From PALSA-350 sp963794165 (GTDB lineage: Bacteria; Acidobacteriota; Terriglobia; Terriglobales; Acidobacteriaceae): DNA of 64,000 nucleotides. A program made the position numbers and the translations under genes. The DNA is taken from the NCBI GenBank assembly GCA_963794165.1, contig CAWCCT010000009.1, forward strand, positions 248,001 through 312,000, written 5' to 3'. How positions within the stretch are numbered: position 1 is the stretch's first letter; every line of letters starts with the position of its first letter. Under the pieces are notes generated by a model. The model was given only the letters and a program-made list of their open reading frames with translations, searched no databases and had not been told where the DNA came from. This document shows positions 44,895 through 53,711 of this stretch, piece by piece.

Positions 44895-46313
44895 ATGCGA
44901 ACCAGCATCCTGGTAGCAGGGCCGGTCGCCGCCGTGCTGCTGTTGGCGTTGTCGTCGTGCAGCAAACGAACCACTCCTAACGAAGCTGTTTTGTCGAGCG
45001 TACCCCAGGATCCCAACCTAAGGGTAAGGGCAGGCGGCTATCACGGCCGTCACTTTACGGGCCCGGTTTATATTCCACGATCTTCTCCCATGGAAGACGG
45101 CACGACCGCTTACAACGTGACTTACCAGGATGGGGTCACGGTGGTGAGCAAAGACGACACGATGCGGCATCTGATCGCCATCCAGCCGGATGGAAGCTAC
45201 GTTTTTGATTCCTCGGCCGGCCAGATCGCCAATCTGAAACCTGGAGGCGTGGTATTGCTTTCAGGCCTGGCGCTGTTCACAACCGTTGATGTGCAAAAGA
45301 CCAACCACGGTTACTTGCTCACCACGGGACCGGCCAAAATTACCGACGTTATCAAAGATGGCCGCCTGGAAGGTCGTTACAAGATCGATTTCAGTCGAAT
45401 GCAAGGCGCCCGGACCGTGGCTCAGGGCGCGGCTGAATTTGATGTAGACTTTGGCGGTTACAATTACCACGTCAAATTCACCCCCGGCAATGACCGCATC
45501 AACGTTCAAGCGACGATTAAGTTCGGTGGAAGCCAGGGCACGCTGGCCTATGAAGGCGTGGGATACCTTAGCAACTTTGTTTCCAACATCAAAATGCAGA
45601 TTAAGGACGGCCAACTCACCAACCTTGACTTCACCAATTCAGATCTCAGCGGGCAGGTCGAGCTGAAGTGGTTTGCACTCGCTGCCGATTCCATGAAGCC
45701 TGGCGCGATGGCCAGGATCACTTCCTGGCCGGCCGAGCTTCTGAAGAGTGTGCTGCTCTCTAAAGCGGCCTATCACGTCCCCATCCTGGTGGGTGCGGTG
45801 CCTTTCGATCTGAGGATATCGCTGGGCTTCAGTTTTATTCCCGCCTTTACCACGAAGAACAGCGTGGTTGAGGGTAGCAAGCTCATCAAGTACAGCGGCA
45901 GCGGTGGCTTTATTCTTTCAGGTGGTCAGACGACTCCTGCCGGTTCTATCAATGTCCAGGGGAATGTCGCCGGGCAGGATAGCCGCGTGGTAGCGGCCGG
46001 TCCGGTAGGCTTTACTGCCGCTACTGAGGCACCCCGGCTGGAGCTGACCATGGGCTGGCCCCCCGCAAGCCTGCCTGTGGCAGGCTACCTGAATTTTGTT
46101 GCTTCCTACGGAATTGTCACTAACGGCACGATGAGTCAGGCCCCATGCCAGACCAACATCACGGCGTTCAGCGTCAGCACAGGAACCGCCTTATCGTCAC
46201 CCAACACCTTCGCGATCTGGCCCGGGCAGGCCACAGCAGCGCCTGCATCGGTTTCGCTTTGGCAGAAGACCACCAAGTCTTCGGGGGGCATGGATGTTAT
46301 GTGTCCAAGCTGA
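44895..46313 (+). CDS. lipoprotein of unknown function, 472 residues
   Basis: A lipoprotein signal (VAAVLLLALSSC) is followed by a large beta-rich domain without a familiar motif: YNVTYQDGVTVVSKDDTMRH, IQPDGSYVFDSSAGQIANLK, FDVDFGGYNYHVKFTPGN, RISLGFSFIPAFTTKNSV. Repeated Gly/Ser strands suggest a beta-barrel- or beta-helix-like outer-membrane-associated protein. GAGGA precedes the ATG. It ends at a mosaic inverted repeat. Confidence 0.75.
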   Translation: MRTSILVAGPVAAVLLLALSSCSKRTTPNEAVLSSVPQDPNLRVRAGGYHGRHFTGPVYIPRSSPMEDGTTAYNVTYQDGVTVVSKDDTMRHLIAIQPDGSYVFDSSAGQIANLKPGGVVLLSGLALFTTVDVQKTNHGYLLTTGPAKITDVIKDGRLEGRYKIDFSRMQGARTVAQGAAEFDVDFGGYNYHVKFTPGNDRINVQATIKFGGSQGTLAYEGVGYLSNFVSNIKMQIKDGQLTNLDFTNSDLSGQVELKWFALAADSMKPGAMARITSWPAELLKSVLLSKAAYHVPILVGAVPFDLRISLGFSFIPAFTTKNSVVEGSKLIKYSGSGGFILSGGQTTPAGSINVQGNVAGQDSRVVAAGPVGFTAATEAPRLELTMGWPPASLPVAGYLNFVASYGIVTNGTMSQAPCQTNITAFSVSTGTALSSPNTFAIWPGQATAAPASVSLWQKTTKSSGGMDVMCPS

Positions 46314-46527
46314 GAGAAAGAAAACCGCAGGTCCCTCCACTACGCTTGTTCTGTCGGAAAACATTCCCAAGAAAGGTCCGCTGAACCGCAGGTCCCTCGG
46401 CTTCGCTCGGGATGACAAGGATAGAGTGGTGCGTCGCTTTGGATCAGCTGCTGGTTGATTTCCCCAAATCTGACTTGTCATCCCGACCGGAGCGCTGCGG
46501 AGTGGAGGGACCTGCGGTTTCTCTCGG
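46311..46527. repeat. mosaic inverted repeat
   Basis: The outer arms (46311-46345 and about 46491-46527) carry GAAAACCGCAGGTCCCTCCA and its complement, as in the element at 20606-20751. Inserted after the first arm is a block like that of 7711-7963 (CATTCCCAAGAAAGGTCCG, CTGAACCGCAGGTCCCTCGG, CTTCGCTCGGGATGACAAGG). The junction near 46347 implies one repeat has inserted into or recombined with another. It lies between the convergent lipoprotein and deaminase genes. Confidence 0.85.
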
Positions 46528-46528
46528 C

Positions 46529-46990
46529 CTACGCTCCGCCTTCATCTTCTCCAATGTCTTCGTGCCAGATTTCTGGATGTTCACGGATAAAGGCTTCCAT
46601 CATGGTCACACATTCCTGAGAGTCCAAATCGATTACTCTCACTCCGGCCTCGCGTAGCCAGTCGAGACCGCCGGGAAAGGTCCTACTCTCGCCTACCACC
46701 AGGGTGCGGATCCCAAATTGACGTACCAACCCGCTGCAGTACCAGCACGGCGCTAGCGTGGTCACCATCACGACATCACGATAAGAGCGTAATCGGCCGG
46801 CGCGGCGAAAAGCATCGGTCTCCGCGTGCACGGAGGGATCTCCCTGTTGTACGCGGCGATTGTGTCCTGAGCTGAGCAACTGTCCCTGGCTGTTGAACAT
46901 TGCCGCGCCAATAGGTAGGCCACCCTCCGCCAGGCCGCTGCGGGCCTCGCCGATCGCGACCTTCAACATCGAATTCCAATCCAATTCCAC
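46529..46990 (-). CDS. cytosine deaminase of the yeast (Fcy1) type
   Basis: A 153-residue zinc hydrolase of the cytidine-deaminase superfamily. Catalytic HAE is in DPSVHAETDAFRRAGR and the zinc Cys pair in TTLAPCWYCSG. GGLPIGAAMF and the C-terminal FIREHPEIWHEDIGE resemble the yeast cytosine deaminase tail (FIDERPQDWFEDIGE), which favours cytosine over guanine or tRNA adenosine as substrate. The start is GTG 46990 with AGGAG six bases upstream. Bacterial cytosine deaminase is usually the unrelated CodA amidohydrolase. Confidence 0.85.
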   Translation of the reverse strand: MELDWNSMLKVAIGEARSGLAEGGLPIGAAMFNSQGQLLSSGHNRRVQQGDPSVHAETDAFRRAGRLRSYRDVVMVTTLAPCWYCSGLVRQFGIRTLVVGESRTFPGGLDWLREAGVRVIDLDSQECVTMMEAFIREHPEIWHEDIGEDEGGA

Positions 46991-47083
46991 GTTAACTCCT
47001 AACTAGCAACGGCAAAGCCTGGCAATGCATCCTATCGCCTGCTCCGTTGACAACCCGTACACGAGCATAGAAAGGATTTTTTC

Positions 47084-47677
47084 ATGACCAGATACAACCA
47101 ATTCGGAGCGCTGCTACTTTGCGGTGTCACTTTTCTTTTCGCAGGTTGTAACAAGCAAGACGACTCCAAACCGAATTACCAATCCGCTATCAACGATTAC
47201 TATAAAGCGCACCCAGCCTGCATCTGGCAGGATACGAAGAAATTCCCGGTGCAAGCCGCGACTTCTGACGATGCCAAGACAGAAGGCTACGATGCCCTCA
47301 CCGATGCCGGGCTTCTCACCCGTACAACCGGGGAGAAGAAGGTTTTCATCGTTGCCTCCAAGCAGGTGAACAACTACGATCTGTCTGCGCAAGGACGCTC
47401 CGACTGGACGCCGGATACGACCCAGCCAGGATACGGTAACTTTTGCTTTGGACATCGAACTGTCGACTCGATCGATAGCTTCACCACCGGGGTCAACGCG
47501 TCGGGTTTAAAGACGGCACAGGTGAATTACCACTACAGCTTCGCTGACGTGCCGGCGTGGGCAAAAAACCAGGAAGTACAAACGGCTTTCTCGTCGGCCG
47601 GCGCCGCCCTCGCGCACAGCCAGCCCGGCCAGGATTCTCTGGTGATGAATGGCACTACGTGGCAAGTAACGAAGTAA
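47084..47677 (+). CDS. lipoprotein of unknown function, 197 residues
   Basis: A lipobox (LLLCGVTFLFAGC) follows a short basic start. The mature part, for example YQSAINDYYKAHPACIWQDT, TRTTGEKKVFIVASKQVNNY and AGAALAHSQPGQDSLVMNGT, is rich in polar residues and Trp. It resembles small Acidobacteria/Proteobacteria lipoproteins of unknown role. The stop lies about 10 nt before a bidirectional hairpin shared with glgX. Confidence 0.75.
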   Translation: MTRYNQFGALLLCGVTFLFAGCNKQDDSKPNYQSAINDYYKAHPACIWQDTKKFPVQAATSDDAKTEGYDALTDAGLLTRTTGEKKVFIVASKQVNNYDLSAQGRSDWTPDTTQPGYGNFCFGHRTVDSIDSFTTGVNASGLKTAQVNYHYSFADVPAWAKNQEVQTAFSSAGAALAHSQPGQDSLVMNGTTWQVTK

Positions 47678-47687
47678 GCAGAACCGC

Positions 47688-47741
47688 TTAACCATCCTTG
47701 AGCCCGGTCATCGAGCGTATCCGAGCTTCAAGGATGGTTAA
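47688..47741. terminator. bidirectional hairpin between lipoprotein and glgX
   Basis: Arms TTAACCATCCTTGA (47688-47701) and TCAAGGATGGTTAA (47728-47741) form a perfect 14-bp stem with a partly paired loop. The glgX stop codon (47738-47740) is inside the right arm, so a ribosome reading glgX to its end would cover the stem, while plus-strand transcripts would not. It can serve both convergent genes. Confidence 0.8.
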
Positions 47742-49894
47742 CCTACCTGCTGAGCCGAGTCCAGAGCAAATAGCAACAATGATCGCGCCGTAACTCCATA
47801 GGAATCTCCCACCTTAAAGCACCCCTTCTCGCTGTTGTCGGTGATATTGGTGTCGATCAACAACGACCAGGTATCTCCGCCGGGACATTCAGGTAAAGTA
47901 AATTCGACCAGATCGTGATGATCATTGATCACGATCAACAGCGTCGCCTGTTTGCCCCTCTGCCTGATACCGGTCACCTGGGCGCGGCCATCCAACAGCA
48001 TACCGAAGCAGCGCATGTTGGTATCCCCCCAATGCTCCTGCTCCATTTCCATTCCGTTGGCGTTAATCCAGGTCAGATCCTTAACTCCCAGGTCCTCGTT
48101 GTATTGCCCGGTAAGAAAGAGATTGCGGCGCAAGATAGGGTACTTGTGGCGCATGCTTGTGAGCCGCCGGGTAAAGTTAACCAACTGCTGGCCCTTCTCC
48201 TTCAGATCCCAATTGAGCCAGCTGATCTCATCATCCTGGCAATAGGCGTTGTTATTGCCGCCTTGGGTGCGCCCGAACTCGTCGCCTGCCAGAACCATGG
48301 GTGTTCCCTGCGAAAGCAGCAAGGTCGCCAGCACATTGCGTATCTGGCGCTTACGCAGGGCAATGATATCGGGGTCATCGGTAGGTCCCTCAACGCCGCA
48401 GTTCCAGGAATTGTTGTTCGAGCTGCCGTCGTTATTGTCCTCGCCATTCGCCTCGTTGTGCTTCTCGTTGTAGCTGAAGACATCATTCAGGGTGAAGCCA
48501 TCGTGAGCGGTGACAAAGTTGATCGAAGCCCAGGGTCTGCGTCCCTGATGGTTGAAGATGGATGCGGTAGCACACAGGCTCTCGGTCAGAGCGGACGCCG
48601 GGGCGTTGCCGATCCAGAATTTGCGTACGGTGTCGCGGAATTTGTCGTTCCACTCCGCCCAGCCGGGAGGAAAACCGCCTACCTGGTAACCGCCCGGTCC
48701 ACAATCCCAGGGCTCAGCGATGAGCTTGATCCTGCTGAGACAGGGGTCCTGGCTGCAGGCCTTGAGAAATCCACTCTGATTATCAAAGCCATTTGGTTCT
48801 CGCGCCAGGATGGTCCCCAGGTCGAAGCGAAAGCCGTCCACTCGGGTCTGCTCTGCCCAGAAGCGCAGGCTGTCGGTGACCATCTGGATTACGCGCGCAT
48901 GGCTGAGGTTCAGGGTGTTTCCTGTGCCGGTGTCGTTGATGTAATAGCGTGGATTGTCTGGGAGAAGGCGATAGTAACTTGCGTTATCAATCCCCTTGAA
49001 CGAGAGTGTCGGGCCGCGTTCGTTTCCCTCCGCGGTGTGGTTATACACCACGTCCAGGATGACCTCGATCCCGGCATCGTGAAAGCGCGCGACCATCTCC
49101 TTGAACTCGCGCAATGCGTGCTTGCGATCCTTGGCGTAGCGCTTATCGGGGGCGAAAAAACCGATACTGTTGTAGCCCCAGTAATTCGTCAAGCCCTTTT
49201 CCAGCAGGTTGCTGTCATTGATGAAGAAATGGATCGGCAGCAGCTCCACAGAGGTTATGCCCAGCTGCTTGATGTACTTGACCACTTCCTCGTGCCCCAG
49301 CCCCGCATAGGTGCCGCGCAAGTCTTCTGCCAAGCCAGGAAAACACTTGGTGAAGCCTTTGACGTGCAGCTCATAGATGATCGTGTCGTCAAACGGTACG
49401 CGAACCTCGCTCAGCATCCCCTGGCCGTGCCAATCGAAATCAGGATCAACCACCACGCACTTCGGCATGAAAGGGGCGCTGTCCCGATCGTCGAAGGTGG
49501 TGTCATCCCCCGATTCCATTTGGTAGCCAAAGACGGCCGGGTCCCATTTGAGCTCGCCGCGATGAGCCACCGCGTAGGGGTCGAGGAGTAGCTTGTTGGG
49601 ATTGAAGCGGTGCCCGTTTAGCGGTTCATAGGGCCCGTGGACGCGATAGCCGTAGACCGTGCCCGGACGAACATCAGGAAGATAGCCATGCCAGATCTGA
49701 TTGGTGTACTCCGGCAGCTCGATCCGCTCCAACTCCTTCTCCCCGTCTTCGTCGAAGATGCAAACCTCTACTTTCGTGGCGTGCGCGGAGAAAATTGCGA
49801 AGTTGGTGCCTTTTCCGTCCCAGCTTGCGCCTCTGGGGTGGGGAAGGCCTTCCTGCATTGCGGCCATGCGCGCTTCAGTCAGTGTTTCGGGCAT
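47738..49894 (-). CDS. glgX: glycogen debranching enzyme GlgX
   Basis: A 718-residue GH13_11 alpha-1,6-glucosidase that trims limit dextrin branches. The CBM48 region includes GTNFAIFSAHATKVEVCIFD. The catalytic triad sits in VDGFRFDLGTI (nucleophile Asp), LIAEPWDCGPGGYQVGGFPP (acid/base Glu) and NFVTAHDGFTLND (third Asp). Length is normal. The complete frame on the opposite strand (47915-49591) is an antisense shadow. Downstream stop lies in a bidirectional hairpin. Confidence 0.96.
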   Translation of the reverse strand: MPETLTEARMAAMQEGLPHPRGASWDGKGTNFAIFSAHATKVEVCIFDEDGEKELERIELPEYTNQIWHGYLPDVRPGTVYGYRVHGPYEPLNGHRFNPNKLLLDPYAVAHRGELKWDPAVFGYQMESGDDTTFDDRDSAPFMPKCVVVDPDFDWHGQGMLSEVRVPFDDTIIYELHVKGFTKCFPGLAEDLRGTYAGLGHEEVVKYIKQLGITSVELLPIHFFINDSNLLEKGLTNYWGYNSIGFFAPDKRYAKDRKHALREFKEMVARFHDAGIEVILDVVYNHTAEGNERGPTLSFKGIDNASYYRLLPDNPRYYINDTGTGNTLNLSHARVIQMVTDSLRFWAEQTRVDGFRFDLGTILAREPNGFDNQSGFLKACSQDPCLSRIKLIAEPWDCGPGGYQVGGFPPGWAEWNDKFRDTVRKFWIGNAPASALTESLCATASIFNHQGRRPWASINFVTAHDGFTLNDVFSYNEKHNEANGEDNNDGSSNNNSWNCGVEGPTDDPDIIALRKRQIRNVLATLLLSQGTPMVLAGDEFGRTQGGNNNAYCQDDEISWLNWDLKEKGQQLVNFTRRLTSMRHKYPILRRNLFLTGQYNEDLGVKDLTWINANGMEMEQEHWGDTNMRCFGMLLDGRAQVTGIRQRGKQATLLIVINDHHDLVEFTLPECPGGDTWSLLIDTNITDNSEKGCFKVGDSYGVTARSLLLFALDSAQQVG

Positions 49895-50293
49895 GATGAT
49901 GTGCGTCCTGTCTTACCTGGATTGAAAGCAAACGTATATCAAATGTAGATTCTGGTAGATGCGGATTCTCCAGTTTTAGCTGGTTGGCTCTGGCAGCTTA
50001 TCCGCGCACGCGTGATTTCTTTCAAGTCATCAAATGAGCATGGGTCTTCAAACCACCCTCTCAAGGGTGCCGGCTCCCCCTCGAAAGGATCGTCCCGGCG
50101 CTATCAGTTCCGTTGCTTTTCGCTAATTCCCAAGGATTGATGTGCGATACGCCGACGGTTTAGCAAATCTGCTCGCCCCAAATGGTTAGCTGAGATTGGC
50201 CCCAATGAGGGTTTCGTGCGGGCGGCCGGATCCGTAACTTGAGACCAGTCGCTGCACTTCTCCCCGGAATTTTGCTTGAAAGGTGGTCCGCCG
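49895..50293. other. divergent promoter region of glgX and the AraC gene
   Basis: A 399-nt gap between divergent starts. It must contain both promoters. There are small imperfect palindromes near 50040-50110, but I see no convincing -35/-10 pair, no terminator and no coding frame with a ribosome site. Binding sites for the adjacent AraC regulator are possible but not identifiable. Confidence 0.45.
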
Positions 50294-51283
50294 ATGCTGA
50301 GCACTCACTCCGCCGCCCCAGCCGTTAGCCCGTTCCCTGGAATGGCTTCCACGCGCCCCTGCCCACAACTCAGCTTGGTCCAGCCCGGAACCTACGGGAA
50401 CAGGATGGCGAAGCACCTGCACCTGCTGAGCGCACCCAGCGTGAGCGTCAGGACTCAGCGCAAAGCGCAACTTGCTGTTACCCGCCTGCGCTCCGAGACC
50501 GGACTGGTCGATCGCACAACACCATTCGGGTGCGAACCGGCCTTCACCGTTCAGTTGCACCTGCGGCGGGTCTCAACTTACAGACTCTGGCTCCACGGGC
50601 GACCCGTCTCGGTCGATACGGCACAGGAGGAAGGCAGCGTCAGCATTGTGGACTTGGAGCAGGATCCCTCCTTTCACTTGGGAAGTGCCTTCGACATGGT
50701 GCAATTCTATGTACCCCGCGCCGCCCTGGATGACTTCGCGGATGAGAACGATGGGTGCCGTTGCGAGACGCTTTCCTGGCCGTTTGGCAGGGTTGACCCA
50801 GGACTGAGGAATCTCGCATTGTGCCTTTTGCCGGTGCTGGAGGAACCGGGCGTTGCCGGCCAGCTGTACGTCGACCACTTGGTGTTTGCCGCGCACGCGT
50901 ACATAGCTCGCACCTACGGTGGGATCAAATTAGCTCCGTCCGTGGTGCGCGGAGGACTGGCGCCGTGGCAACTGAACCGCGCCACCGAGATGCTGAAAGC
51001 GAACCTGGATGGCCAGATTGCACTCTCCCAGGTGGCACGGGAATGCAAGCTATCAGTCAGTCATTTTGTGCGTGCGTTCAAGCAGGCCATCGGCCAACCG
51101 CCCTACCGCTGGCTTTTGCAGCAGCGGATCGATGCGGCTAAGCAGCTTCTGCTGCATTCCGGTCTGCCTATGGCCGAGATCGCTCTCAAATGCGGATTCG
51201 CCGATCAGGCATGTTTCATCCGGGCTTTTCGCAAATTGCTCGATACTACGCCAGGGGAGTGGCGACGAATGCGTTTGCAGTAA
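50294..51283 (+). CDS. AraC-family transcriptional regulator
   Basis: A 329-residue regulator. The C-terminal double helix-turn-helix is clear: LNRATEMLKANLDGQIALSQ, then LSVSHFVRAFKQAIGQPPYR, QQRIDAAKQLLLHSGLPMAE and LKCGFADQACFIRAFRKLLD. The N-terminal 200 residues (TYRLWLHGRPVSVDTAQEEG) look like a variant sensing domain rather than a cupin. ATG 50294 is preferred over TTG 50276 because AAAGGTGG lies in front of it. It is divergent from glgX; the regulon is unknown. Confidence 0.87.
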   Translation: MLSTHSAAPAVSPFPGMASTRPCPQLSLVQPGTYGNRMAKHLHLLSAPSVSVRTQRKAQLAVTRLRSETGLVDRTTPFGCEPAFTVQLHLRRVSTYRLWLHGRPVSVDTAQEEGSVSIVDLEQDPSFHLGSAFDMVQFYVPRAALDDFADENDGCRCETLSWPFGRVDPGLRNLALCLLPVLEEPGVAGQLYVDHLVFAAHAYIARTYGGIKLAPSVVRGGLAPWQLNRATEMLKANLDGQIALSQVARECKLSVSHFVRAFKQAIGQPPYRWLLQQRIDAAKQLLLHSGLPMAEIALKCGFADQACFIRAFRKLLDTTPGEWRRMRLQ

Positions 51284-51325
51284 GACCTTGTATTCGCCGC
51301 CGACTTGGTTTACTTGTCGTCGCAA

Positions 51326-51856
51326 TCAGTCAAGACTGTCAACGATCTCGCCCAGGAACCATGCCCGCCGTTCCGTCTCGTCGATCCAGACCTCGATCAG
51401 GCTGGTGGTCGCAACATCGTTGTGGCGCTCACATACCTCGTGAGCGGAACGAAAAAATGCCGTCAATTGCCGATTGTCCGCAAACAACTCGCTGAGCATC
51501 GATTTAGGGGAAACGTGGTGGTCGTTGTTGTCCTTAAGACGTTGATGACTCGAGATCTCGCTAATGGAATGGATGGTGGTCCCACCCAACTTGCGTGCTC
51601 GCTCCGCGATCGGGTCGGTCATGGCAAAGATCTGATCGCCGTGCTCATCAAGAAGCAGATGATAATCGCGGAAGTTCTTGCCAGTCATATGCCAATGAAA
51701 GTTCTTGGTCTTCAAATAGAGGGCGAAAGAATCAGCCAGCAAATGACGAAGCTCGCCTGAAATCTCTTCTACTGCGCTGTGATCCAACTGCCCAATGTTC
51801 TTCACCGAAGCTGCTTTCTCGTTCTTCGATTCAACCTTTTCTGCTGTTGCCATCAT
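51326..51856 (-). CDS. dps: Dps/ferritin-like DNA-protecting protein
   Basis: A 176-residue Dps-family protein, which stores iron and shields DNA in stress. The ferroxidase residues lie in KTKNFHWHMTGKNFRDYHLL and DEHGDQIFAMTDPIAERARK, and the last helix has RRAWFLGEIVDSL. A Lys/Glu/Ala-rich N-terminal extension (AEKVESKNEKAASVKNIG) may contact DNA. Tandem ATGs at 51856/51853 follow AAGGAGA; the longer frame from 51919 is ignored. It is convergent with the AraC gene. Confidence 0.9.
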   Translation of the reverse strand: MMATAEKVESKNEKAASVKNIGQLDHSAVEEISGELRHLLADSFALYLKTKNFHWHMTGKNFRDYHLLLDEHGDQIFAMTDPIAERARKLGGTTIHSISEISSHQRLKDNNDHHVSPKSMLSELFADNRQLTAFFRSAHEVCERHNDVATTSLIEVWIDETERRAWFLGEIVDSLD

Positions 51857-52072
51857 TGTCTCCTTCTGTCCGCGCCGGAGTGTCTTCTCCGGGACGCTAC
51901 CTTTCATTGATGCACACACCCATGAAACGCGCTTTAATTTTGTTGGCTAGGCGATGGGTCCGCGTTGGTGCGGACAAATACGTTTGCTTCGCTCGGAGAT
52001 GACAAAGGAGAGGCGGTGTTTGCATCTCGACGCGGATGAGGGGGATGGATCGAGACTGGTTTCATCAAGCGG

Positions 52073-52213
52073 TTACATCGCCAATCCACCAATGGCGAGC
52101 GCTACCAGCAGCCCACCGATCACCAGGTCGGCAAAATGCCTCCTCGGCGCGATGGACTGCCTGGCGCCAAACGTCACCATGAATTCGGCCCTCACTTTGT
52201 CCAACTTGTCCAT
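52073..52213 (-). CDS. 46-residue membrane peptide coupled to the ECF sigma gene
   Basis: The start ATG 52213 lies one base after the sigma TGA (TGACATG), so re-initiation by the terminating ribosome is likely. The N-terminus is charged (MDKLDKVRAEFMVTFGARQS), followed by a basic APRRHFADL segment and a Gly/Ala/Leu helix (VIGGLLVALAIGGLAM) ending at the stop. It has no known anti-sigma domain. It was found by direct translation of the strand; function by position could be control of the sigma factor. Confidence 0.65.
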   Translation of the reverse strand: MDKLDKVRAEFMVTFGARQSIAPRRHFADLVIGGLLVALAIGGLAM

Positions 52214-52214
52214 G

Positions 52215-52853
52215 TCAGTTCGCAGTGGCGGTCCTTCTTGGCGTTGATACCATCGACTTGCGCAAGGCCACCTTCGCGCGCGCCAGGCGGGACTTGGTCG
52301 CCGGGATAGAAATGCCCATCGTGCTGGCGATCTGTTTCATCGAATGTCCCTCCATCTGTCCCCGCTCGACTACGGATCGAAGCGCGTTTGGCAGCAGGCA
52401 GATGGCTCGTTTCAAGTGCAAGGACCTCTCGTGGCCGGCGTAATGCTTCTCCGGGTCCATGGAGTAGTCGGCAATCTGCCACGTCTGCCAGGTTTCTCCT
52501 TCAGCGGTCGCATCCATCGAGGTTTCGAGACGGATACGGCGCTTGCGCAGGATCATGAGAGCCGAATTGATACCAATACGGGTGAACCAGGTAGCAAAGC
52601 TAGACCTGCCGTCAAACTGTTTCAAATGCAGGAAGGCTCTCATCATGGAATCCTGCAGCGCATCTTCCGCGTCCTCGCGATTTTTGGTCACCCCATAGAT
52701 GGTGTTGAAGACGCGTTTGGAATTCCGCGTGCATAACTCGACAAAGGCCCACTCCTCACCGGCCTGTGCTGCCTCAATCAACATTTCTTCATCCATGACA
52801 GCGGCTTCAAGGCGGGGGGTAATGCTACTTCTTACCACGGTGCAGGAACTCAT
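52215..52853 (-). CDS. ECF RNA polymerase sigma factor
   Basis: About 212 residues from ATG 52853, which has GAGGTG just upstream; ATG 52796 is an alternative that starts at the conserved region 2 (MDEEMLIEAAQAGEEWAFVE). Region 2 continues GVTKNREDAEDALQDSMMRA and FATWFTRIGINSALMILRKR; region 4 has LLPNALRSVVERGQMEGHSM and a helix-turn-helix in MKQIASTMGISIPATKSRLA. The gene is followed at one base by a 46-residue membrane peptide. Upstream genes are divergent. Confidence 0.88.
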   Translation of the reverse strand: MSSCTVVRSSITPRLEAAVMDEEMLIEAAQAGEEWAFVELCTRNSKRVFNTIYGVTKNREDAEDALQDSMMRAFLHLKQFDGRSSFATWFTRIGINSALMILRKRRIRLETSMDATAEGETWQTWQIADYSMDPEKHYAGHERSLHLKRAICLLPNALRSVVERGQMEGHSMKQIASTMGISIPATKSRLARAKVALRKSMVSTPRRTATAN

Positions 52854-53139
52854 AAAACACCTCAAGAGAGTAAGTTGTCTGGAAATAAAAGTAGCTTGGG
52901 GAAGCAGGGGATAGCTTGATTGAAATTGCTTTTAGTTTGCTCATCTTGCGGCAAGGGTTGCGCGCCGCTGGTGTCTTGCTGATGGCTGAAAATGCAACTA
53001 CTCAGATTCGAACAACGCCGTCTTGCTTGGTTTTCAAATGCTGAATGTCGATGTTGGTACCGCACTCGAGGACCGGGCAACGCGTGCGAGCGCTGTCACC
53101 ATCTTCCTAGTAGGCGAATGAAAAGCGTAGGAGGCGAGT

Positions 53140-53661
53140 ATGAGTAGGCAGACGATGGTAGACATGGATGAGGCCTTGCGCGAAGCGATCGAGCGAGCTA
53201 GTCGCGTGGAGCAGGAAGTGGCACGCTTGAGAGGTCACGTAGACAGCCCGGAGACTGTGGAGGCTACAGATGATGGCGTAGCGGAGCTCCGCAAGGATTC
53301 GATGATGACCCATCTGCTGGACTCGCTTGAGGCAGGGAAGGATATCGGCCACTACGGTCGATTGGTGTTTGCCATGGTGGCGCGACATTTCATGCCGCAT
53401 CAGGAAGTGCTCGCCTGGCTCAGGCGTGATCCGGACCTTGGAGAGGCGGATGCAGTGAACATGTTGCGGCAGGTCGAGGGACGGGACTACAATCCGCCCA
53501 AGCGCGATCGCCTGCTCGAGTGGCAGGCGCAACAGAAGTTTCCAATTCTGCCCCATCCCGAAGATCCGGACTGCGGCAATCTCTACCGAAACTTAAAATT
53601 TCCCGACTCCATCTACGACCACATCAGCCAATACCAGGAACAAAAGGACAGTGCAGGGTAG
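53140..53661 (+). CDS. hypothetical protein, 173 residues
   Basis: ATG 53140 has GGAGG about five bases upstream. The N-terminal 40 residues are helical and charged (LREAIERASRVEQEVARLRG), followed by a compact alpha part (DSMMTHLLDSLEAGKDIGHY; HFMPHQEVLAWLRRDPDLGE) and a Pro/Asp-rich end (FPILPHPEDPDCGNLYRNLK). No signal peptide or membrane helix. Not recognised. It is divergent from the ECF sigma gene and convergent with the MFS gene. Confidence 0.7.
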   Translation: MSRQTMVDMDEALREAIERASRVEQEVARLRGHVDSPETVEATDDGVAELRKDSMMTHLLDSLEAGKDIGHYGRLVFAMVARHFMPHQEVLAWLRRDPDLGEADAVNMLRQVEGRDYNPPKRDRLLEWQAQQKFPILPHPEDPDCGNLYRNLKFPDSIYDHISQYQEQKDSAG

Positions 53662-53711
53662 ATTCGCAAACTCCTTCAAGTAACCTTGACCATGACGACG
53701 GCGCAGCAGCC

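Noticed and set aside
47915..49591. 558-residue open frame on the plus strand opposite glgX
   Set aside because: It is the antisense shadow of a clear glgX gene with all catalytic motifs; its composition has no domain sense.
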